From contig CASFTM010000013.1 of NCBI GenBank assembly GCA_949297775.1, positions 1 to 38,823 on the forward strand: 38,823 nucleotides of DNA. Reading direction: 5' to 3'. Positions 33,176-38,823 of the stretch are shown here, in pieces. The notes under the pieces are model-generated. The model worked only from the letters and a program-made list of their open reading frames with translations, was not told the DNA's origin and made no database searches. Made by a program: the position numbers and the translations under genes. Within the stretch, counting starts at the first letter, position 1. Each line of letters starts with the position of its first letter. This DNA comes from an uncultured bacterium (GTDB lineage: Bacteria > Elusimicrobiota > Elusimicrobia > Elusimicrobiales > Elusimicrobiaceae).

Positions 33176-35971
33176 CTATTTGCGTTTTTTAGCCAACACG
33201 TCTTTAGCGGCGGCTTGCGCAGCAGCCAAGCGGGCTATCGGCACGCGGAAGGCCGAGCAGGACACGTAAGTGAACCCTTCGCGGTGGCAGAATTCCACGC
33301 TTTCCGGGTCGCCGCCGTGTTCGCCGCAGATACCGACTTTCAAGTTCGGTTTGGCTTCGCGCCCTTCGCAGACGGCGTGTTCAATCAGCATCCCTACGCC
33401 GCGCTGGTCCAACGTTTGGAACGGGTCGGCTTCCAAAATACCCTGTTTTAAGTATTCGGGCAGGAAGGAACCGATATCATCGCGCGAGAAGCCAAAGGTC
33501 ATCTGCGTAAGGTCGTTGGTGCCGAAGGAGAAGAAATCCGCTTCGCCGGCTACTTCGTAGGCCAACACGGCCGCACGCGGGATTTCAATCATCGTCCCTA
33601 CGGAGAAGTTGAGCTTTTTGACTTTCGTCTTGGCCACCACTTCGTCATAAGCGGCGCGGATGAGCTTCTTTTGGCTGATGATTTCGTTGACGTCGCAGGT
33701 CAGCGGGATCATCACTTCCGGCTGGGCTTTTACGCCTTCTTTGATGAGTTCGGCGGCGGACTCAAAAATCGCGCGGGACTGCATCATGGTAATTTCCGGA
33801 TAGGTTACGCCCAAGCGGATACCGCGGTGCCCCATCATCGGGTTGACTTCGTGCAGGCCGGCGGCGCGTTCTTTGAACACGTCCATCGTAATCCCCAGCG
33901 CTTTAGCCAGTTCGGCCTGTTTTTCGGGCAGGGTGGGCACAAATTCGTGCAGCGGCGGGTCCATCAGGCGCACGGTCACGCCGTAACCGGCCATCGCTTT
34001 CATCGTGGCTTTGATTTCCTTTTTCATATACGGGAAGAGTTCTTCCACCGCGGCTTTGCGTTCTTCTTCGCTGCCGGAAAGAATCATTTTGCGCAGGATG
34101 AAAAGCGGCTTGTCGGAATTTTTGCCGTAGAACATATGTTCAATGCGGAACAGCCCGATGCCTTCGGCGCCGAATTTGCGCGCTTTGACGGCGTCGTCTT
34201 CCGTATCGGCGTTGGCGCGGACTTTCAGTACGCGCACTTTGTCGCACAGGGCGAGGAAGGCGGAAAGATTTTTGTTGCCTTCGCCAGCTTCCAACATTTT
34301 CAGCGCGCCTTCGTACACATGGCCTTTCGTGCCGTTCAAGGTCAGCTCATCGCCTTCTTTAAAGGTTTTGCCGCCCATTTTGACGGTTTTAGCGTTTAAA
34401 TTGATTTCCAATTCGCCACAGCCCACAATGCAGCATTTGCCCCAGCCGCGCGCCACCAAGGCCGCGTGGGAGGTCATCCCGCCGCGCTGGGTCAAGATAC
34501 CGGCTGCCGCGCGCATACCTTCAATGTCTTCGGGGTTGGTTTCTTCGCGCACTAAAATGGCGTTTTTGCCCGCTTCCTGCAATTTAATGGCGTCTTGCGA
34601 GTTGAACACAATCGCACCCGCCGCGCCGCCGGGGCCCGCAGGCAGCCCTTTGGCAATCGGCGTTACGCCGGCTTCGGCCTTGGGGTCAATGGCCGGCAGC
34701 AACAGTTCGCCCAACTGCGCAGGCGTTACGCGCAGGACGGCTTCTTCTTTGCTAATCAGTCTTTCTTTTACCATATCCAACGCCATCTGCACCGCCGCGG
34801 TGCCGTTTCTCTTGCCGACGCGGCACTGGAGCATCCAGAGTTTTTGGTCTTCAATGGTAAATTCAATATCCAGCATATCGTGGAAGTGTTTTTCCAGCTT
34901 TTTCTGGATAGCGTCCAATTCCTTATATACTTTGGGCATTACTTTTTCCAGTGTAGGCAAATGTTTGGAATGGGCGTTCGCGGACCATTTGTTCATCGGG
35001 GAGGGGGTGCGGATACCGGCCACGACGTCTTCGCCCTGGGCATTGATTAAATATTCGCCGTAGAAGTGGCTGTCGCCGTTGCCCGGGTTGCGCGTAAAGG
35101 CCACGCCGGTAGCGCTGGTGTCGCCCATATTGCCGAACACCATCGTCTGGACGTTGACGGCGGTTCCCCAGTCGTGGGGGATGTTTTCAATGTTGCGGTA
35201 GGCGATGGCGCGTTTGCCGTTCCAGGAGGCAAACACCGCGCCGATAGCGCCCCAAAGCTGTTCCATCGGGTCGTCCGGGAATTCTTTTTTGAGTACTTTT
35301 TTGACGGTAGTTTTAAATTCGCCGCAGAGTTTTTTGAGCTCTTCTGCCGGGATGTGCGTATCGTCCGACACGCCCAGTTTGTGTTTGACTTCTTCCATCA
35401 TCCCGTCTAAAATTTTGCGGATGCCTTCGCCGTCTTTGGGTTCAATGCCGGCGGCTTTTTCCATTACTACGTCGGAATACATCATAATCAAGCGGCGGTA
35501 CGCGTCGTACACAAAGCGCGGATCGCCGGTTTTGGCAATCATACCGGGAATGGTTTTTTCCGTCAGACCGATGTTTAAAATGGTTTCCATCATACCCGGC
35601 ATAGAAGCACGCGCGCCCGACCGGACGGACACCAATAGCGGGTTCTTTTCGGAACCGAACTGTTTTTTGGTTTCGCGTTCAATTTTTTTGAGATTGGTTT
35701 CTACGTCGGCTTTTAAAGTTTTGGGATAAGTACGTTTGTTGTTCCAGTAGTAGGTGCAAACTTCGGTGGTGATGGTAAATCCGGGAGGGACGGGGAGTTT
35801 TAGCTGGCCGGACATTTCTGCCAGGTTGGCGCCTTTTCCGCCCAACAACTCTTTCATTTTGCCGTTTCCTTCGGCTTTACCCGCTCCAAACGAGTATACG
35901 TATTTAACTGCTTTTTTTACGGCCTTTTTTGCGGCGGGTTTCGCCGCTTTCTTAACGGTTTTTTTTACCAT
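33176..35971 (-). CDS. ppdK: Pyruvate, phosphate dikinase with basic N-terminal tail
   Basis: 931 aa from the ATG at 35971 (GGAG 12 bases upstream). The frame is open to 36052 but that part lacks support. It interconverts pyruvate, ATP and Pi with PEP, AMP and PPi, saving energy in PPi-based glycolysis of anaerobes. The order is the ATP-grasp domain (SFGAGKAEGNGKMKELLGGKG, SVRSGARASMPGMMETILNIG), the phosphohistidine domain (GGMTSHAALVARGWGKCC) and the PEP barrel (FSFGTNDLTQMTFGFSRDD, and ICGEHGGDP with the catalytic Cys). Before the usual start lies about 25 residues rich in Lys and Ala (KKTVKKAAKPAAKKAVKK), unlike the family. Confidence 0.95.
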   Translation of the reverse strand: MVKKTVKKAAKPAAKKAVKKAVKYVYSFGAGKAEGNGKMKELLGGKGANLAEMSGQLKLPVPPGFTITTEVCTYYWNNKRTYPKTLKADVETNLKKIERETKKQFGSEKNPLLVSVRSGARASMPGMMETILNIGLTEKTIPGMIAKTGDPRFVYDAYRRLIMMYSDVVMEKAAGIEPKDGEGIRKILDGMMEEVKHKLGVSDDTHIPAEELKKLCGEFKTTVKKVLKKEFPDDPMEQLWGAIGAVFASWNGKRAIAYRNIENIPHDWGTAVNVQTMVFGNMGDTSATGVAFTRNPGNGDSHFYGEYLINAQGEDVVAGIRTPSPMNKWSANAHSKHLPTLEKVMPKVYKELDAIQKKLEKHFHDMLDIEFTIEDQKLWMLQCRVGKRNGTAAVQMALDMVKERLISKEEAVLRVTPAQLGELLLPAIDPKAEAGVTPIAKGLPAGPGGAAGAIVFNSQDAIKLQEAGKNAILVREETNPEDIEGMRAAAGILTQRGGMTSHAALVARGWGKCCIVGCGELEINLNAKTVKMGGKTFKEGDELTLNGTKGHVYEGALKMLEAGEGNKNLSAFLALCDKVRVLKVRANADTEDDAVKARKFGAEGIGLFRIEHMFYGKNSDKPLFILRKMILSGSEEERKAAVEELFPYMKKEIKATMKAMAGYGVTVRLMDPPLHEFVPTLPEKQAELAKALGITMDVFKERAAGLHEVNPMMGHRGIRLGVTYPEITMMQSRAIFESAAELIKEGVKAQPEVMIPLTCDVNEIISQKKLIRAAYDEVVAKTKVKKLNFSVGTMIEIPRAAVLAYEVAGEADFFSFGTNDLTQMTFGFSRDDIGSFLPEYLKQGILEADPFQTLDQRGVGMLIEHAVCEGREAKPNLKVGICGEHGGDPESVEFCHREGFTYVSCSAFRVPIARLAAAQAAAKDVLAKKRK

Positions 35972-36005
35972 ATACGGTCGTTCTCCAATAAAAAAATAAC
36001 AGCGT

Positions 36006-36023
36006 AACGGACGAAAGTCCGTT
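36006..36023 (-). promoter_or_regulatory. Leader hairpin of ppdK
   Basis: A perfect 7-bp stem with a 4-nt loop in the ppdK leader, followed on the minus strand by ACGCTGTTATTTTTTTATTGG. This is terminator- or attenuator-like. A TACAAT hexamer (36035-36040) upstream could be the -10. Regulatory meaning is not shown. Confidence 0.35.
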
Positions 36024-36113
36024 TGGTCCTCTATATTGTAATACATTTCCAAAAGAAAAGAAAATTTTTCTTGCAGGCAAGCCCGACGCGCCCCAACCGG
36101 CCGGAAAATACGA

Positions 36114-37139
36114 CTATTTCCCTTTTAAATAATCGCCGTGGAAACCGTACCCGTCCGACACCGTCCGCCCGATGGACGCAAGCGGTTCTTTCCAGGCCGA
36201 AACGGCGGACGCACCGGGGTGCGGCTTGCCGGGGTAAAGTTCGTAGTTGCGGCAGAAAGTTTCGGCTGTCACATTAGGCATAATGACGTTCGCCCCACAC
36301 TCAAGCGCCAAAAGACGCCCCTGGGGGTGGAGCGTTTCCATAGCCGTTGTAGCCGGGATGTTAATATCCGGCAGCATCAGGCGCATGACGGCCATCATTT
36401 TTAGGGACAATTCCAAATGTCCCGCAGCGCTTTCTTTGCAAAGCGGCGTATCCGGGTGGGGGATAAACGGGCCAATTCCCGCCATATCCACCGGGAGCGA
36501 TTTAAAAAACAATAAATCATCGGCTAAACTTTCCACCGTTTGCCCGGGCAAGCCGACCAAAGAGCCGGAACCCACTTCGTAACCGAGTTCCTTTAAATCT
36601 TCCAAACAGCGCACGCGGTTATCCCAGCTCATCTGCGGGTCCAATTTTTCGTAGAGGGCTTTGTCGGTGGTTTCAATGCGCAGGAGATACCGGTCCGCCC
36701 CGGCCCGGCGGTAGGCGGCGTATTCTTCGCGCGTTTTTTCGCCCAGGCTAAGCGTTACGGCGGCGCCCAGCTGCTTAATGCGGCGGATGATATCCGCCAT
36801 TTTATCCGCGTCAAACCACACATCTTCGCCAGATTGCAATACCACCGTTTTATACCCATACTGCACCGCTTGCTCCGCCGTCCGCACGATTTCGTCCGGC
36901 GTCAGGCGGTAACGGACCGCTTTGGCGTTAGAACGGCGGATGCCGCAGTACAAACAATCGTTTTTGCAATAATTGGAAAATTCTATCAGCCCGCGCAAAT
37001 ACACGCCGTCACCCACGAATTTTTTGCGCACTTCGTCGGCCGCTCCAAAAAGTGCGCGCGGGTCCGGCGCTGACAGCAAGGCAACTATTTCGCCGCGGGT
37101 ATGCGGAGAATTGGCAAACAGGGCTGATGGACTTGTCAT
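36114..37139 (-). CDS. hydE: [FeFe]-hydrogenase H-cluster radical SAM maturase HydE
   Basis: 341 aa radical SAM enzyme. Cluster motif CX3CX2C at C58, C62 and C65 in EFSNYCKNDCLYCGIRRSN, a form typical of HydE. The block VLQSGEDVWFDADKM and the C-terminal MPNVTAETFCRNYELYPGKP also fit. HydE helps build the dithiomethylamine-bearing 2Fe site of [FeFe] hydrogenase, so H2 metabolism is expected, although hydF, hydG and the hydrogenase are not in the window. PylB and BioB are related alternatives but fit less well. No ribosome site is seen. TATACT ends 6 nt before the ATG. Confidence 0.9.
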   Translation of the reverse strand: MTSPSALFANSPHTRGEIVALLSAPDPRALFGAADEVRKKFVGDGVYLRGLIEFSNYCKNDCLYCGIRRSNAKAVRYRLTPDEIVRTAEQAVQYGYKTVVLQSGEDVWFDADKMADIIRRIKQLGAAVTLSLGEKTREEYAAYRRAGADRYLLRIETTDKALYEKLDPQMSWDNRVRCLEDLKELGYEVGSGSLVGLPGQTVESLADDLLFFKSLPVDMAGIGPFIPHPDTPLCKESAAGHLELSLKMMAVMRLMLPDINIPATTAMETLHPQGRLLALECGANVIMPNVTAETFCRNYELYPGKPHPGASAVSAWKEPLASIGRTVSDGYGFHGDYLKGK

Positions 37140-37145
37140 AATAGA

Positions 37146-37151
37146 AGTATA
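37146..37151 (-). promoter_or_regulatory. -10-like element of hydE, leaderless geometry
   Basis: TATACT on the minus strand is followed by TCTATT and the ATG, the same 6-nt spacing as at recO, mnmE and gmk. A GGCC-rich repeat occupies the -35 area. Confidence 0.5.
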
Positions 37152-37166
37152 TCAAAATTGAGGGAT

Positions 37167-37267
37167 AGGCCCAAAGGCCCAAAGCCTCCTGGGACTTACA
37201 CCCTAACCCAATTAGGCCGTTTGACACAGAAAAACTGGGCCCAAATTATTGACCATGCTGGGCCCAA
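37167..37267. repeat. Cluster of GGCCCAA-type short repeats
   Basis: Two AGGCCCAAA copies at 37167-37183 and two CTGGGCCCAA copies (37235-37244 and 37258-37267), each of the last two preceded by TTGAC. A near-identical 13-mer appears inverted at 30794-30806 (12 of 13 bases). The origin and role are unknown. Short hairpins are possible. They fill the gap between hydE and the 56-aa gene, where no other feature except weak AT-rich promoter-like sequence is seen. Confidence 0.5.
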
Positions 37268-37344
37268 GGACCCTGTTAATTTTTCTTTCAAAAGACTATC
37301 TTATAAATATCAAGCAGGTCAACTTAAATCCAGGAGGCGCTGAT

Positions 37345-37515
37345 ATGAAAACGGCCATAAAAGAAACTCTTTCTACCCAGCTGATTAAAAAGCAGCGCCT
37401 GGACCGTGAGTTTGCGTGGATCAGCCGGGAATTTAAAGATTTCCATACATTATCAGATGTGGAAATCTACAATGCGGAGCGCTATGCCGCCCTGCATTTG
37501 GGGTACAGCTTTTAA
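37345..37515 (+). CDS. Small cytoplasmic protein of unknown function, 56 aa
   Basis: Starts at an ATG with a textbook AGGAGG 8 bases upstream. A longer reading from 37249 lacks any ribosome site. Sequence MKTAIKETLSTQLIKKQRLD, then REFAWISREFKDFHTLSDVE, and an Ala/Tyr-rich end. It is charged and helical, with no signal peptide or cysteine. I recognise no family. It stands alone, with a GC-rich hairpin terminator about 40 bases downstream, so it is probably expressed as its own small transcript. Confidence 0.7.
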   Translation: MKTAIKETLSTQLIKKQRLDREFAWISREFKDFHTLSDVEIYNAERYAALHLGYSF

Positions 37516-37551
37516 CAGTGTGTTTCTAAAACCTCCTACAAGAACACCCTG

Positions 37552-37577
37552 CGCCCGCCCGCCAACCCGGGCGGGCG
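37552..37577 (+). terminator. Terminator of the 56-aa gene
   Basis: A perfect 10-bp GC-only stem (37552-37561 with 37568-37577) and a 6-nt loop, with only a short T-rich tail (TTCTAATTT). Confidence 0.65.
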
Positions 37578-37595
37578 TTCTAATTTAAAAAATAC

Positions 37596-37624
37596 TACAC
37601 AAAACAGATATTTTTTGCTAGTAT
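37596..37624 (+). promoter_or_regulatory. Possible promoter of the secreted-protein gene at 37645
   Basis: TACACA, a 17-nt AT-rich spacer and TAGTAT, about 20 bases before the ATG. Both hexamers are imperfect. Confidence 0.4.
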
Positions 37625-37644
37625 AGGGGCAAGGAGAACTTCGT

Positions 37645-38343
37645 ATGAACACAAACACGCAAACAAGATTACTGCATCATACTTTACTCTGTGTAGGAAT
37701 TCTTCTCGCGGGCACTCCGATTGCCCACGCGCAAGGACAGAGCCTCGTTGCCAAAAGTTTTACCCATTTTGGTAATCCGGCGGTTATTTTCCCCGCCAAC
37801 AAAACAATGCCTTCCGCTTTAAAAGGCGTGATTGTTTCGCCCGAAGTCGGCCGCCGAACCGGGGCCGTCCTGCAGGCCAAATCCAATAAAGAACTAATGG
37901 CCAAACTTCAGCGCAAAATTGCCGCCCAACAGGCCAAGCGGGTGTTCTTCCCGGGGTATTATCATCCGTCCTTAGTAAACATTCATACGGTACCTTATTT
38001 AAATGAAGTCAAAAAAGAACTCCGTGCCATCTACCCAAACACTAAACGGCTGTTTTCGCCTTTTTATGCTACCACCTGGAAAGAAGTGATGAATGTTTGG
38101 AATCACGGTCCGAAAGGGCAGTTTATGTCCGCCTCTTCTGCGGCGGAGGTATTGGTATCCCGCGCGGTTTCCCGCAAAATGGGGTATTATGCCGTAGCCG
38201 TGCAAAGCACGGAAGCTTCGGGCCGCCCCGTGCACGATATTTTGCTGTTGGACGTAAACAACGCCCAGTGGATTTCGCTGCGCAAAAGCTTGGCAGCCGT
38301 ACACCCGGCACGCACGGCCAACAAAACCCAGCGGGGTAAATAA
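37645..38343 (+). CDS. Secreted protein of unknown function
   Basis: 232 aa. Signal peptide at 1-30 (hydrophobic LLCVGILLAGTPIAHA, cut near HAQ). The mature part is basic, with many Lys/Arg near the middle (KLQRKIAAQQAKRVFF) and the C-terminus, and has no cysteine. It includes TTWKEVMNVWNHGPKGQF and a predicted alpha/beta stretch GYYAVAVQSTEASGRPVHDILLLDV. I recognise no family. CAAGGAGA precedes the ATG by 8 bases. It is a single gene with its own terminator. Confidence 0.7.
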   Translation: MNTNTQTRLLHHTLLCVGILLAGTPIAHAQGQSLVAKSFTHFGNPAVIFPANKTMPSALKGVIVSPEVGRRTGAVLQAKSNKELMAKLQRKIAAQQAKRVFFPGYYHPSLVNIHTVPYLNEVKKELRAIYPNTKRLFSPFYATTWKEVMNVWNHGPKGQFMSASSAAEVLVSRAVSRKMGYYAVAVQSTEASGRPVHDILLLDVNNAQWISLRKSLAAVHPARTANKTQRGK

Positions 38344-38361
38344 AAATTGCTTTTTAATCCG

Positions 38362-38393
38362 GCGGCGGAATGAATATATTCCGCCGCTTTTTT
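38362..38393 (+). terminator. Terminator of the secreted-protein gene
   Basis: A 10-bp stem (38362-38371 with 38378-38387) followed by TTTTTTTG, 18 bases after the stop codon. Confidence 0.9.
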
Positions 38394-38497
38394 GTGTATC
38401 TCCGCCCGGTAAAAAACCGGGGATATGCGTGCGCGGGGAGAACCCCCCAAACAGCTGGCTAACGGGCCGCGGATTTGCTATACTATACTAACGAAAG

Positions 38498-38529
38498 AGG
38501 ATAAAGAACGGCCATTTGTTCTTTATCCT
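38498..38529 (+). terminator. Hairpin with T-run upstream of rpsO
   Basis: A perfect 12-bp stem (38498-38509 with 38518-38529) and an 8-nt loop, followed by TTTTTATTT. It has no obvious gene to terminate, since the previous gene already has a terminator at 38362. Overlapping TATACT hexamers (38479-38484 and 38484-38489) lie just before it. Confidence 0.7.
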
Positions 38530-38545
38530 TTTTATTTGGTATAAT
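38516..38545 (+). promoter_or_regulatory. Probable promoter of rpsO
   Basis: TTGTTC (38516-38521), an 18-nt spacer and a perfect TATAAT (38540-38545). Transcription would start near 38552 and leave a leader of about 110 nt before rpsO. Confidence 0.5.
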
Positions 38546-38551
38546 TAATCT

Positions 38552-38662
38552 GTACTTTAAGAAGTATAAAAATTAATAACAGGAGAAGATTGGCCTCCGG
38601 CTCGGTATCCCTTGGGATAAGGAATGCTTGGTCGGCAGATTACAATCTAAGTGTACAATACA
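38552..38662 (+). promoter_or_regulatory. rpsO: Long rpsO leader, possible S15 autoregulatory site
   Basis: About 110 nt without a gene. No Shine-Dalgarno is found next to the rpsO start. The only AGGAG (38581-38585) is about 80 bases away and can pair with CTCC at 38595-38598. Further short complementary segments (ATCCC/GGGAT, AGATT/AATCT) suggest a folded leader. S15 represses its own mRNA through leader structures in several phyla, so such a role is inference here. The rest of 38394-38497 holds small GC-rich inverted repeats with no clear role. Confidence 0.35.
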
Positions 38663-38823
38663 ATGGTACTTTCCATGCAAGACAGAAAAGACATCATCAG
38701 CAAATTCCAAACGAGCGCGAACGACACCGGCTCCGCCGCCGTGCAGATTGCACTCATCACGGAACGCATTCAGTATATTTCCAACCACCTCAAAGCCAAC
38801 CCGAAAGATTTTGCGGGCGAAAG
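38663..38823 (+). CDS. rpsO: 30S ribosomal protein S15 (3' truncated by window end)
   Basis: 53 codons and part of the next are inside the window. S15 binds 16S rRNA early in assembly of the platform. The conserved block GSAAVQIALITERIQYISNHLK is recognisable, followed by ANPKDFAGE. I start at 38663 because MVLSMQDRKDII then aligns without gaps to the family N-terminus (MSxTxExKxEII). The ATG at 38675 is the alternative and would cut four residues. No ribosome site is close to either. Confidence 0.9.
   Translation, partial: MVLSMQDRKDIISKFQTSANDTGSAAVQIALITERIQYISNHLKANPKDFAGE

Noticed and set aside
33671-35063. Long open frames on the + strand (242 and 306 codons) within ppdK
   Set aside because: They lie antisense to a fully conserved PPDK and encode biased, non-protein-like sequence. 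GC-rich codon structure keeps the opposite frames open.
37249-37344. Longer N-terminal form of the 56-aa protein
   Set aside because: The extra 32 codons run through GGCC repeats and have no ribosome site. The AGGAGG before 37345 fits the shorter start.
1-38823. tRNA, rRNA genes or CRISPR arrays
   Set aside because: I saw no cloverleaf with a terminal CCA or TTCRANNC T-loop, no rRNA blocks and no regularly spaced direct repeats. A tRNAscan or CRISPR finder run could still reveal a missed case.

Overview
The window looks like a chromosomal segment of a gut-type member of the phylum Elusimicrobiota (Elusimicrobium-like). This is inferred from the type IV prepilin-like protein at 19865-20329, whose N-terminus has the form common in that phylum, from genes for a Gram-negative envelope (a YidC with a large periplasmic domain, MltG, lipoproteins) and from fermentative genes (PPDK, HydE). 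No 16S rRNA gene is present, so the assignment is inference. Almost all of the sequence is coding, operons are tight with many ATGA overlaps, and strong GC-rich hairpin terminators close most of them. I see no insertion sequence, prophage, CRISPR array, tRNA or rRNA gene.

Layout. Positions 1-2000 hold the end of a HAD phosphatase (+), a secreted protein of unknown function (-) and recO (-). Positions 2031-5985 hold the classic rpmH-rnpA-yidD-yidC-khpB(jag) block (+), covering ribosomal protein L34, the RNase P protein, membrane protein insertion and an RNA-binding protein. A flavodoxin-like Fe-S reductase (-) interrupts it. From 6844 to 19690 runs one nearly gapless + strand operon: mnmE-mnmG-rsmG (tRNA wobble modification and 16S methylation), a membrane-anchored gluzincin-like metallopeptidase, then a reduced division/cell-wall cluster rsmH-ftsL-ftsI-murF-mraY-ftsW-murG. 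murE, murD, murC and ftsQAZ are not in the cluster.

Positions 19839-22790 hold a prepilin (-) and a Zn/Cd-type resistance operon (+). The operon has a SmtB/CadC-like ArsR repressor, a P-type ATPase and a perfect 34-bp operator palindrome. From 22837 to 30017 the - strand carries tyrS-mltG and gmk-rpoZ-udg-priA-DUF805-DUF805. Positions 30018-33111 form a small accessory stretch (-): a secreted protein, a possible 30-codon ORF, two membrane-anchored ankyrin-repeat proteins, a TRL-like lipoprotein and what looks like a disrupted PH-like membrane gene. Then come ppdK and hydE (-), a 56-aa orphan and a secreted protein (+), and the start of rpsO (+) behind a long leader.

The most notable observations are these. 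(1) recO, mnmE, gmk and hydE each have a -10-like hexamer exactly 6 nt before the ATG and no Shine-Dalgarno sequence, which suggests leaderless mRNAs. (2) The PriA homologue keeps its Walker A motif and zinc cysteines but has degenerate helicase motifs II, V and VI. (3) The metal operator and the repressor's alpha-5 metal site can both be read directly. (4) Some known proteins carry unusual extensions: a Cys-containing acidic tail on KhpB, a histone-like basic tail on PPDK and a Cys/His leader on the metal pump. (5) An accessory ankyrin/PH-like locus is partly decayed. I did not find a clearly novel multi-gene defence or mobile system.
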